Assembly: GCA_027310425.1 (NCBI GenBank)
Contig: DAIDAW010000021.1
Coordinates: 1 to 11,622, forward strand
Length of the DNA: 11,622 nt
Direction of reading: 5' to 3'
DNA from: a bacterium
GTDB taxonomy: Bacteria > Patescibacteriota > Minisyncoccia > UBA6257 > Brennerbacteraceae
The position numbers and the translations under genes are program-made. The notes below the pieces were generated by a model. The model did not search any database. It was not told where the DNA came from and saw only the letters and a list, made by a program, of their open reading frames with translations. Shown here piece by piece: positions 1-6,271 of the stretch. Each line of letters opens with the position of its first letter. The stretch's first letter is position 1.

Positions 1-2171
1 TCGATACCCAGCGCATTACATCGGCGATTCAGCGATGTTTGAACGATTCGAGCCGCACCCCCAACATTCCGGCTGAAGAATTGACGAACCAGGTGGTGAA
101 TATCGTATCGGCGAAATATATCCAGCCGACGGTGGAACAGGTGCAGGATATCGTGGAAATGGTTTTGCAGGCCGCGGGCGAGTATGAAGCGGCAAAACAT
201 TATATTCTCTATCGCGCAGAACATGCGAAACTGCGGACCGAACGCCCGATTCCGGAAACCGTGCGGCTTGCATTCGCAGAATCGGATGAATATTTCCCCA
301 GCCCGTTGCAAAAGTTTCAATTTTACGATAAATATTCGCGCTTCAATTACGAATTGGGGCGCCGCGAAACATGGAAAGAAACCGTAAAGCGTTCTGTTGA
401 TTTTCTCAAGGAGTTGTCAGAAGAACGCCTGTCCGCGGAACTGTATCAGCGTTTGTTTGATGCGATTGTGCATATGCGCGTTATGCCTTCGATGCGGCTT
501 TTGGCAATGGCGGGACCTGCTGCGCGCAGGAATAACATTTCCATTTATAATTGTTCCTACGTGCCGGTCGATTCGATTGATTCGTATACTGAAGCTCTTA
601 CCATCGCGATGGCAGGATGCGGCGTCGGATTTTCGGTTGAACGCAAATACGTCGAGAATCTTCCGCGCATCCGCCGTCAGACCGGAGAAAAGCCGCGCGA
701 GTTCACGATTGCCGATTCATCCGAAGGGTGGGCGGAAGCGCTTCGCACGGGTTTGGAAACATGGTTCGCGGGCAAAGACGTTGTATTTGATTTTTCTCTC
801 GTGCGCCCGGCAGGCATGCCGCTTCGCACGAAGGGTGGGCGCGCGTCGGGGCCCGAACCGCTCCGCAAGATGTTGGAATTCGCGCGCAATAAAGTTCTCT
901 CTCGTCAGGGAAGTTTTCTCCGCGCTTTGGATGCGCACGACATTATGTGCGCAGTAGGAGATGCGGTGGTGTCCGGCGGTGTGCGCAGAACCGCGATGAT
1001 TTCACTCTTCGATTTCGACGACGCGGAAATGCGCACATGCAAATCTGGCACCAATATTATCGGTAACGAGCAGCGATGGAACGCGAACAACTCTATGGTG
1101 CTGCCGGATCGGGAGTTGACGCAGGCGGAAATGGCTCAATGTTTCCTTGATATTGACGCGTCGGGAAGGGGGGAGCCGGGATTTTTCTCGCGCCGCGCAG
1201 CCCAGCAGACGGTTCCGAGTCGTAGGGCACAGGCTGATTTCGGCACCAATCCGTGCGGGGAAATCATTTTGCGGCCATACGAATTCTGCAATCTTTCGAT
1301 TGCGGTGCTTCGCCAGGATGATACCCGCGAAACGCTGCGCGAAAAAGTCGAGCTTGCCACGATCATCGGCACGATTCAGTCTATGGCAACGCATTTTCCC
1401 GGTTTGCGGCCCCAGTGGGAGGAAAACTGCAAACAGGAACGCTTGTTGGGCGTTGATCTGAACGGACAGATGGATTGTCCGGCTGTGCGCGATGAAGCGC
1501 TTATGCGGGAATTGCGCGAATACGCGGTGGAAACGAACAAAAAATATGCGGCGTTGTTGGGCATTGCGCAGTCGGCGGCAGTCACGTGCGTGAAGCCGTC
1601 AGGAAATTCTTCGCAACTCCTCGATTGTTCATCGGGCGTGCACCCGCGCTGGGCGCATTATTACGTCCGCAATGTGCGAGTCGGTACGCATACGCCGATG
1701 TTCAAAGTGCTGCGCGATGCAGGCGTTCCTATGGATGCGGAAAATGGACAGAAGGCGGAAACGGCAATTACATGGGTCGCGCATTTTCCGGTCAAATCGC
1801 CTGAAGGCGCGATCGTCCGCAAAGATGCGTCTGCGATCGATCAGTGCGGATACTGGCTGAAAGTCAAGACGTCGTGGACTGAACATAATCCGAGCGTGAC
1901 GATTACATATCTGCCGGATGAAGTTCTGGATATTGCGAAATGGGCATGGGAGCACCAGGATAAACTCGGCGGCATGACGTTTCTTCCTTCGTTCGACGCG
2001 CAGTACGACCAGATGCCGTATGTGGAAATTACTCAAGAGCAGTACGAAAAGCTTGCGGCGGAGTTCCCTGCGATCGATTTTTCCAAGATTTACCGCTACG
2101 AAGAAGAAGACTTGACTACTGCGGCGCAGGAACTTGCGTGTTTCGCCGGCGCGTGCGAACTGCAGCTTTAA
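1..2171 (+). CDS. nrdJ: Adenosylcobalamin-dependent ribonucleoside-triphosphate reductase (class II), 5'-truncated
   Basis: Reduces ribonucleoside triphosphates to deoxy forms in the cytoplasm, using a B12-generated thiyl radical. The frame is already open at base 3 and runs on from an ATP-cone, so the gene begins before the window; the TTG at 39 is not the true start. The rest of the ATP-cone (allosteric nucleotide domain) is visible to about base 240, ending in YILYRAEHAKLR. Catalytic cysteines can be placed by the family pattern: one half of the redox pair in NCSYVPV (codon 552-554), the thiyl cysteine in NPCGE (1254-1256), and its partner in EFCNLS (1287-1289). The last two are 11 residues apart, as are C408 and C419 of the Lactobacillus enzyme. 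The C-terminal tail carries a C-x4-C pair (2139-2141 and 2154-2156), the usual re-reducing dithiol. This resembles the monomeric RTPR family (TIGR02505 type) with an added ATP-cone. Stop is TAA. No frameshift is seen. Confidence 0.93.
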   Translation, partial: DTQRITSAIQRCLNDSSRTPNIPAEELTNQVVNIVSAKYIQPTVEQVQDIVEMVLQAAGEYEAAKHYILYRAEHAKLRTERPIPETVRLAFAESDEYFPSPLQKFQFYDKYSRFNYELGRRETWKETVKRSVDFLKELSEERLSAELYQRLFDAIVHMRVMPSMRLLAMAGPAARRNNISIYNCSYVPVDSIDSYTEALTIAMAGCGVGFSVERKYVENLPRIRRQTGEKPREFTIADSSEGWAEALRTGLETWFAGKDVVFDFSLVRPAGMPLRTKGGRASGPEPLRKMLEFARNKVLSRQGSFLRALDAHDIMCAVGDAVVSGGVRRTAMISLFDFDDAEMRTCKSGTNIIGNEQRWNANNSMVLPDRELTQAEMAQCFLDIDASGRGEPGFFSRRAAQQTVPSRRAQADFGTNPCGEIILRPYEFCNLSIAVLRQDDTRETLREKVELATIIGTIQSMATHFPGLRPQWEENCKQERLLGVDLNGQMDCPAVRDEALMRELREYAVETNKKYAALLGIAQSAAVTCVKPSGNSSQLLDCSSGVHPRWAHYYVRNVRVGTHTPMFKVLRDAGVPMDAENGQKAETAITWVAHFPVKSPEGAIVRKDASAIDQCGYWLKVKTSWTEHNPSVTITYLPDEVLDIAKWAWEHQDKLGGMTFLPSFDAQYDQMPYVEITQEQYEKLAAEFPAIDFSKIYRYEEEDLTTAAQELACFAGACELQL

Positions 2172-2190
2172 GGAAAAGAGCGTCTGGTTC

Positions 2191-2202
2191 CGAAACGTTT
2201 CG
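2191..2202. repeat. 12-bp perfect palindrome upstream of rplY promoter
   Basis: CGAAACGTTTCG is fully self-complementary with no loop. It sits 20 bases after the nrdJ stop and about 16 bases before the -35 region of the rplY promoter. The position suits a dimeric-repressor operator or an activator site. No known box is recognised and a chance palindrome cannot be excluded. Confidence 0.4.
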
Positions 2203-2217
2203 TGGGAAAACGGTGTT

Positions 2218-2246
2218 TTGCTTTTGTGCGATTCGCATGCTACACT
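2218..2246 (+). promoter_or_regulatory. Extended -10 promoter of rplY
   Basis: TTGCTT (2218-2223, a 3/6 match to the -35 consensus) is followed after 17 bases by TACACT (2241-2246, 4/6 match to -10), with a TGC extended -10 element directly before it. The stretch from the TG through the start region is nearly identical to the rnpB promoter, which supports it. Transcription would start near 2253, giving an approximately 30-nt leader before the rplY ATG at 2284. Confidence 0.65.
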
Positions 2247-2283
2247 GTTTTTCATATCGAAATTAGACGAGAATACTCTTTGT

Positions 2284-2985
2284 ATGACTGACACGTTATC
2301 TGTCCAGGTGCGCACGGTTTTCGGGAAAAAAACCGTTCCGTTGCGTTCACACGGCATCATTCCTGCGGTTTTGTACGGACCAGATTTGAAACGGGCGATT
2401 TCACTCTCAGTTGACGCGGCGGATTTTCAGAAGATATTTGCCGTTGCCCGCCATACGACGCCGATTACGCTCGCAATTCAGGATGAGACAGGAACTGAAA
2501 AACGCAAAGCGCTTATCAGCGCGGTTGCGACTGATCCGGTGCGTGGCGCGATTCAACACATCGATTTTTATCAATTCAGCGCAACCAAAAAGATTAAAAT
2601 CAATGTTCCGGTTGTGCTTGTCGGCGAAGCGCCTGCGCAAAAGCTTGGCGCGCTCATTATGAAAAACGTAGAGGCGGTCGAAATCGAATGCTCTCCATTG
2701 CACATCCCTGAACATATCGCGGTTGACGTGTCTGGCCTGACGGATTTCGATCAGACCATCTATGCGCACGATCTTGCGCTTCCGGACGGAGTTCATGCGC
2801 ATATCGACGGAGAGTTGCCAATCGTGTCTGTGGTAGCTCCGCTTTCTGAGGCGGAACTCGCTGCCATGGAAGCAAAAGCAACGGAACCGCTTCAGGAGCC
2901 GGAACTGGCCGGCAAAAAACCGGCAGAGAAAGAGGTTGAAACGGGAGAGGCGACGGAAGGCAAACAGGAAAAAGTGGAGAAGTAG
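2284..2985 (+). CDS. rplY: 50S ribosomal protein L25 (Ctc/TL5-type)
   Basis: Binds 5S rRNA in the central protuberance of the large ribosomal subunit. The protein has 233 residues. An N-terminal L25 domain (about residues 1-95) has the hallmark pattern of a short beta strand, an RxxGxxPAVLYG-like segment (SHGIIPAVLYG) and HIDFYQ at its end. A second beta domain (about 96-190) follows, with the typical EHIAVDVSGL and LPDGV segments. The last 40 or so residues are a low-complexity, Glu/Lys-rich tail. That gives the long two-domain Ctc/TL5 architecture rather than the short E. coli form. The reading frame is open back to a TTG at 2134 inside nrdJ, but the ATG at 2284 fits both the family N-terminus and the promoter. 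No good Shine-Dalgarno sequence is visible. Stop is TAG; the next gene starts 24 bases later. Confidence 0.95.
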   Translation: MTDTLSVQVRTVFGKKTVPLRSHGIIPAVLYGPDLKRAISLSVDAADFQKIFAVARHTTPITLAIQDETGTEKRKALISAVATDPVRGAIQHIDFYQFSATKKIKINVPVVLVGEAPAQKLGALIMKNVEAVEIECSPLHIPEHIAVDVSGLTDFDQTIYAHDLALPDGVHAHIDGELPIVSVVAPLSEAELAAMEAKATEPLQEPELAGKKPAEKEVETGEATEGKQEKVEK

Positions 2986-3009
2986 CGGGAATATAACAAC
3001 GTTTTCCTC

Positions 3010-4461
3010 ATGGAAACAATTGAGGATATTCAGCGGAGGGTGCGTCCGGTGCACGCGGGTTATGCCAAGCGTTCGTATCGCGCTGGCGGAGTGCGTGAAA
3101 AAAGTCGGGGCGCGTATGTGCTCGCGCGCATAGGATGGCAGTGCGCGCGTTTGGGAGTGACAGGGATGCTCGTTTTCGTGTTTCTCGTCGGTTCTCTGGG
3201 ATATGCGAATGCGCCGACGATGTTCGGCGCGGCGGTTTTATTCGCAGATGCGCTTCAGGATCGGGCCGAACTTGAGGCGCAGCTGCAACAGGTCGAAGAT
3301 CAAATCGACGCATACGAGAAAAACATTTCCGATATTCAGGGCCAGAAGAAGACGCTTGCTAACGAAATCAAACTTCTGGATGCGCAAACAAGTCGCCTGA
3401 ATCTCCAGATCAAGGCGCTCGATTTGCAGATCAAGCGGCTCGATACGCAGATCACGGACGTGGGAATCGGCATCAAGGATTCAGAAACGAAAATCCAGGG
3501 ATCGCGTGCGATCCTTGCGCAGTCGCTCAATGCTTTATATGAGATTGACCAAACATCGCTTCTTGAAATATTGCTTGCGAACGATAATCTGTCAGGATTT
3601 TTCAATGAGATGAATGCGCAGACATCGATTCAGGAGCAGGCACGCGGCGGTTTGGACCAGATTAAAATTCTCAAGACTAATCTCGAGACGCAGCAGGATG
3701 ATTTGATTGCGCGGCGCGAAGATCAGCAGTCTTTGCGCGCGCTCCAACAGGAGCAAAAACAGGAATTGGCGCAAAAACGCCAGGAAAAGAATAAGCTTCT
3801 GGCAGAAACGAACGGCAAGGAGTCGTCCTATCAAAAGCTTCTTCAGCAGTCGAAACAAACGGCTGCGCAGATCCGTTCGCGGCTGTATCAACTGCTTGGC
3901 GGCGGCGAAATCAAATTCCAGGATGCGCTTCAGTACGCTTCGTTTGCTTCACAGAAATCGGGCGTGCGCACTGCGCTTATCCTGGCGGTGCTGGATAAAG
4001 AATCGGCGTTGGGGAAAAATGTCGGGAAGTGTTCGTGGCAGACCGCGATGAGTCCGACTCGGGATAAACCTGCATTTATTGAAATTACTAAACAGCTCGG
4101 ATTGAACCCCGATTCCATGCCGGTATCGTGCCCGATTTTGAGCGACGGATCATACGGCGGCGCCATGGGTCTCGCGCAGTTTATCCCTTCGACGTGGCTT
4201 CTCTATAAGGATCGAATACAGAAAATCACGGGATCGTACCCGTCGCCATGGAATCCGCGCGACGCATTTTTGGCAACCGCGTTGTATCTTGCCGATGCGG
4301 GCGCGACGAATCAGGCATTCAGCGCGGAACGCATTGCGGCGGCGAAATATTATGCCGGTTCGCGCTGGCGCTATTATCTGTATTCATATGGGAGCACCGT
4401 GATGGACCGCGCGAGCTATTACAGCAATCAAATCGCGCTGCTTCAGCAGGCAAGCTCATAG
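3010..4461 (+). CDS. Membrane-anchored coiled-coil lytic murein transglycosylase
   Basis: Predicted peptidoglycan-cleaving enzyme of 483 residues on the outer face of the membrane. An approximately 45-residue Arg/Lys-rich N-terminus precedes one hydrophobic segment (about 49-66), either a signal anchor or an unusually long signal peptide. Residues from about 84 to 300 are heptad-rich Gln/Lys/Glu/Leu sequence, a long coiled coil like those of PcsB and EnvC. The C-terminal third has a lysozyme-like fold of MltB/SLT type: an ILAVLDKESALG segment with the likely catalytic Glu331, then GAMGLAQFIPSTW (385-396), which matches the GAMGxxQFxPSS motif of MltB enzymes. Two cysteines (GKCSW and VSCPI) flank the loop between these motifs. 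The likely role is septal or side-wall peptidoglycan cleavage controlled by the coiled coil; an FtsEX partner is a guess from the PcsB analogy. A TATAAC at 2992-2997 is -10-like but has no -35, so it is not called a promoter. Stop is TAG. Confidence 0.85.
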   Translation: METIEDIQRRVRPVHAGYAKRSYRAGGVREKSRGAYVLARIGWQCARLGVTGMLVFVFLVGSLGYANAPTMFGAAVLFADALQDRAELEAQLQQVEDQIDAYEKNISDIQGQKKTLANEIKLLDAQTSRLNLQIKALDLQIKRLDTQITDVGIGIKDSETKIQGSRAILAQSLNALYEIDQTSLLEILLANDNLSGFFNEMNAQTSIQEQARGGLDQIKILKTNLETQQDDLIARREDQQSLRALQQEQKQELAQKRQEKNKLLAETNGKESSYQKLLQQSKQTAAQIRSRLYQLLGGGEIKFQDALQYASFASQKSGVRTALILAVLDKESALGKNVGKCSWQTAMSPTRDKPAFIEITKQLGLNPDSMPVSCPILSDGSYGGAMGLAQFIPSTWLLYKDRIQKITGSYPSPWNPRDAFLATALYLADAGATNQAFSAERIAAAKYYAGSRWRYYLYSYGSTVMDRASYYSNQIALLQQASS

Positions 4462-4465
4462 GATT

Positions 4466-5161
4466 ATGCGCTTTCAGCACGGCACAGTAACAGTATCTTG
4501 TATTCTTCCTGCATATAATGAAGCCGAGCGCATCGGCGTAGTGCTCGCCGTGTGTGCTGCACATCCGCTCATAGACGAAGTAGTGGTCGTGGATGACGGT
4601 TCAAGCGACGGAACCAGTGCCGTCGTGCGCGCGTTTCCGACGGTACGGCTTGTTATGCATCCGCGCAACGCGGGGAAAACGGCGGCGGTTTTGTCCGGCA
4701 TCCAGGCGAGTTCCGGGAAATTCATCGTGCTTCTTGATGCTGATTTGGCAGGATTGGCCCCTGACGATATCACGCGTTTAATAGAGCCGGTGGTGCGCGG
4801 CGAAGCTGATATATGCTTGAGCTTGCGCGGCAATACCATGGCGCATTGGAAACTGCTTGGAATAGATTTCATCACCGGAGAACGCGTATTCCCTCGCACT
4901 CTCATTCAAGAGCATATTTCCGAACTTGCGCGCGCTCCCGGATTTACGCTGGAACCTTTGCTTAACGCCTATATCATTGAGCAGCAGCGGAGAGTGAAAA
5001 TCGTGTCCTGGCCTAACGTGGAAAGCCCGTATAAATATAAAAAATACGGCATTGCGCAGGGGATGCAAGGCGATGCCCATCTGGTGTCTGATATATTTTC
5101 TGTATTGCCTCTTCACGAAATGCTGTTGCAAATATGGAAATTGCTTAAATTGCGGGTTTAG
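4466..5161 (+). CDS. Family 2 glycosyltransferase (polyprenyl-phosphate sugar transferase-like)
   Basis: A GT-A fold glycosyltransferase of 231 residues with no membrane segment. Visible motifs are CILPAYNEAERIG near the start, VVVDDGSSDGT with the nucleotide-binding DDG at about 43-45, NAGKTAAV (69-75), the metal-binding DAD (91-93), and FITGER (135-140), which corresponds to the acceptor-side SGER motif of DPM1/DpgS-like enzymes. The family transfers a sugar from a nucleotide donor, often to polyprenyl phosphate. Donor and acceptor cannot be read from the sequence. The gene starts 4 bases after the transglycosylase stop (AGGA overlaps that stop and lies too close to be an ideal Shine-Dalgarno), so the two are probably co-translated and the enzyme may serve envelope glycan synthesis. 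Stop is TAG. The rnpB promoter begins 8 bases downstream. Confidence 0.85.
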   Translation: MRFQHGTVTVSCILPAYNEAERIGVVLAVCAAHPLIDEVVVVDDGSSDGTSAVVRAFPTVRLVMHPRNAGKTAAVLSGIQASSGKFIVLLDADLAGLAPDDITRLIEPVVRGEADICLSLRGNTMAHWKLLGIDFITGERVFPRTLIQEHISELARAPGFTLEPLLNAYIIEQQRRVKIVSWPNVESPYKYKKYGIAQGMQGDAHLVSDIFSVLPLHEMLLQIWKLLKLRV

Positions 5162-5168
5162 CGCGCGC

Positions 5169-5196
5169 TTGAATAATAGGGTTTTTATGCTATACT
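5169..5196 (+). promoter_or_regulatory. Promoter of rnpB
   Basis: TTGAAT (5169-5174, 4/6 match) and TATACT (5191-5196, 5/6 match) are separated by 16 bases, with TGC immediately before the -10. A start about 7 bases downstream falls at 5203-5204, exactly where the P1 helix of the RNase P RNA begins. The TATACTGGTT string recurs at the ftsB-like promoter. Confidence 0.8.
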
Positions 5197-5221
5197 GGTT
5201 TTCGGAGGAGCCGGTTGATCG

Positions 5222-5247
5222 CCCAGTCCTTTAGGCTCGTTGAATGA
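5222..5247 (+). repeat. RNase P arm repeat, copy 1 (P3 5' strand)
   Basis: Matches 5726-5751 at 21 of 26 positions without a gap. Its first 11 bases pair with 5311-5321 to form P3, and they can equally pair with 5811-5821. Confidence 0.85.
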
Positions 5248-5381
5248 AAATGACGCGAAAATTCCGCTTTTGAGAGAAAAAGGAAGATAGCCATTGTGTT
5301 CGACGCGCATAAAGGGCTGGGAGGAAAGTCCGGATACTTTTCCCGGCGCATAGCCGGGAGTAACGCAGCGGGTAACGCCCG

Positions 5382-5483
5382 CCTCGAGTGCTTCGCGCTA
5401 TTCCACGAAGAGCAACGAAATTCGTCGCAATTCGTTTCAACGATTCATTTGATTCGTGGCGTAGCGCGGAGCGCTGGACGAGG
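5382..5483 (+). repeat. Extended P9-position hairpin of RNase P RNA
   Basis: Nested inverted repeat: CCTCG 5382-5386 with CGAGG 5479-5483; a 14-bp stem of 5387-5400 with 5462-5475, including two G-U pairs; and CCACGAA 5403-5409 with TTCGTGG 5453-5459. In E. coli the same interval is a short GGGG-GAAA-CCC hairpin. The inner loop carries several copies of ATTCGT. TTCGCGCTA and GCGCGGAGCGC recur in the P16/P17 arm at 5646-5654 and 5656-5666. Confidence 0.75.
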
Positions 5484-5725
5484 TGCGAACAGAGACGCCA
5501 AAAGCCTAAAGCTTGCTTCATGCGACGTGTATCATATGGAGCCACTCGAAAGGGTGTTGGCTGCCTTCGGGCAGAGTTCCGACGGTAACGTCGGAGGTGA
5601 AACGGCAAAATCCTTGCGGAGTACAAGACCGTGTCTTCCTTGTGTTTCGCGCTACGCGCGGAGCGCGAGGCGGAAGAGTCGCTTGAGCCCGAGAGTAATC
5701 GAGGGCCTAGAGTAATGATCAGCTA

Positions 5726-5821
5726 CCCAGCCCTTTGGAGTCGTTGAATAAACGCTTTGTCTTTTTTGGACAAGAGCGTGAGAAACAATCTCAAATTATT
5801 TAACGAGTCCAAAGGGTTGGG
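5726..5821 (+). repeat. 26-bp P19-position hairpin, copy 2 of the P3 arm sequence
   Basis: Bases 5726-5751 pair with 5796-5821 at 25 of 26 positions, the one mismatch being G5740 with G5807. A second hairpin sits inside (5752-5761 with 5769-5779, U-rich loop). It lies between P2 and the 3' strand of P4, where P19 occurs in some RNase P RNAs. Its outer strands are near copies of the P3 strands (21/26 on the 5' side, 10/11 on the 3' side). Confidence 0.85.
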
Positions 5822-5867
5822 AAAACAGAATCCGGCTTACGAGCTCCTCTTCGTATTTTAGAAAACA

Positions 5868-6209
5868 ATGAAAAAAGATATTCATCCGACATATTTTCCT
5901 GAAGCAAAAATAACCTGCGCATGCGGGCATGTCTTTGTGATGGGAGCAACCAGACCGGAAATGGAGGTTGAAATTTGCTCCCAGTGCCATCCGTTTTATA
6001 CCGGAAAAGAAAAAATCATCGACACGGCACGGCGTATCGATAAATACCAAACTAAACTGCAGAAAAGTTCCGTATTGCAGGCAAGCGGCGCAGGGAAGAA
6101 AACCGCGCGTAGCCGCAAAGTTCAGAAATCGAGCAAACAGGTTTTGCGCGCTTCCGGGACCTCGCCATCGTCGAAGAAACGGACGAGCAAGGGAACTGAG
6201 AAAAAATAA
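5868..6209 (+). CDS. rpmE: 50S ribosomal protein L31, zinc-binding type, with basic tail
   Basis: Large-subunit protein near the central protuberance that contributes to an intersubunit bridge. It has 113 residues against about 70 for typical L31. The N-terminal MKKDIHPTYFPEAKITC is diagnostic. Zinc ligands C17-x-C19 and C37-x-x-C40 are all present, so this is the C+ form. From about residue 68 a Lys/Ser/Arg-rich tail of some 45 residues follows the L31 domain. The ATG lies 17 bases after the RNase P RNA with only a weak AGAAAA upstream, so the gene is probably read from the rnpB promoter. A strong hairpin with a U-tract begins 8 bases after the stop codon. The rpmE-prfA order is common in bacteria. 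Confidence 0.95.
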   Translation: MKKDIHPTYFPEAKITCACGHVFVMGATRPEMEVEICSQCHPFYTGKEKIIDTARRIDKYQTKLQKSSVLQASGAGKKTARSRKVQKSSKQVLRASGTSPSSKKRTSKGTEKK

Positions 6210-6216
6210 CTGGCGC

Positions 6217-6271
6217 ATCCCGTTTCTATGCCGCACCGCGCGCGAGGGTGGCAAGGAACGGGATTTTTCTT
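6217..6271 (+). terminator. Intrinsic terminator-like hairpin overlapping the prfA ribosome-binding region
   Basis: Bases 6217-6227 pair with 6254-6264 (11 bp, including a U-G pair). The stem continues after a one-base bulge with 6229-6232 and 6250-6253, then after a GC bulge with 6235-6237 and 6247-6249. TTTTTCTT (6264-6271) follows at once, and the prfA ATG is the next base. The only Shine-Dalgarno-like AAGGAA (6253-6258) is inside the 3' arm. It could end the rnpB-rpmE transcript, attenuate prfA, or hide the prfA ribosome-binding site. Confidence 0.8.

Larger units (their letters stand above)
5204..5851 (+). ncRNA. rnpB: RNase P RNA (type A) with expanded P3, P9 and P19-position arms
   Basis: Catalytic RNA that trims the 5' leaders of pre-tRNAs. 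Conserved core: GAGGAAAGTCCGG (5321-5333), AACAGAGA (5488-5495), GGCCTAGAGTAATGA (about 5704-5718) and ACAGAATCCGGCTTA (5825-5839). Hand-folded helices: P1 5205-5211 with 5843-5849; P2 5214-5220 with 5717-5723; P3 5222-5232 with 5311-5321; P4 5326-5334 with 5831-5838, with the expected bulged U at 5329; P8 5368-5372 with 5378-5382; P15 5602-5605 with 5629-5632; P18 near 5686-5706. At about 650 nt it is far longer than the usual 350-450. The extra length lies in P3 (about 100 nt), the P9 arm (5382-5483), the P16/P17 arm (5635-5676) and a 26-bp hairpin at the P19 position (5726-5821). No U-tract follows, so the RNA is probably processed out of a transcript that continues into rpmE. Confidence 0.95.

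Noticed and set aside
2134..2283. TTG start giving a 283-residue L25
   Set aside because: The extra 50 residues overlap nrdJ and the promoter and do not resemble L25. The ATG at 2284 fits the family start.
1629..2360. Minus-strand open frame of 243 codons over the nrdJ 3' end
   Set aside because: It lies antisense to conserved RNR sequence and crosses the rplY promoter. The composition is that of a shadow frame and no motif is seen.
2992..2997. TATAAC as a promoter for the transglycosylase gene
   Set aside because: No -35-like hexamer lies at a suitable distance and it lacks the TG and downstream bases shared by the three promoters called here.
5296..5715. 139-codon open frame inside the RNase P gene
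   Set aside because: The DNA is explained by conserved RNA helices and motifs. The translation has no protein-like pattern.
5752..5779. Hairpin with a T-rich stretch as a terminator inside rnpB
   Set aside because: The T run is in the loop, not after the stem, and the essential 3' P4 and P1 strands lie downstream.
6248..6271. GTG start for prfA, eight codons upstream
   Set aside because: It lies in the terminator-like hairpin, with GAGG directly abutting the GTG and no usable spacing. The ATG at 6272 gives the usual 360-residue RF1.
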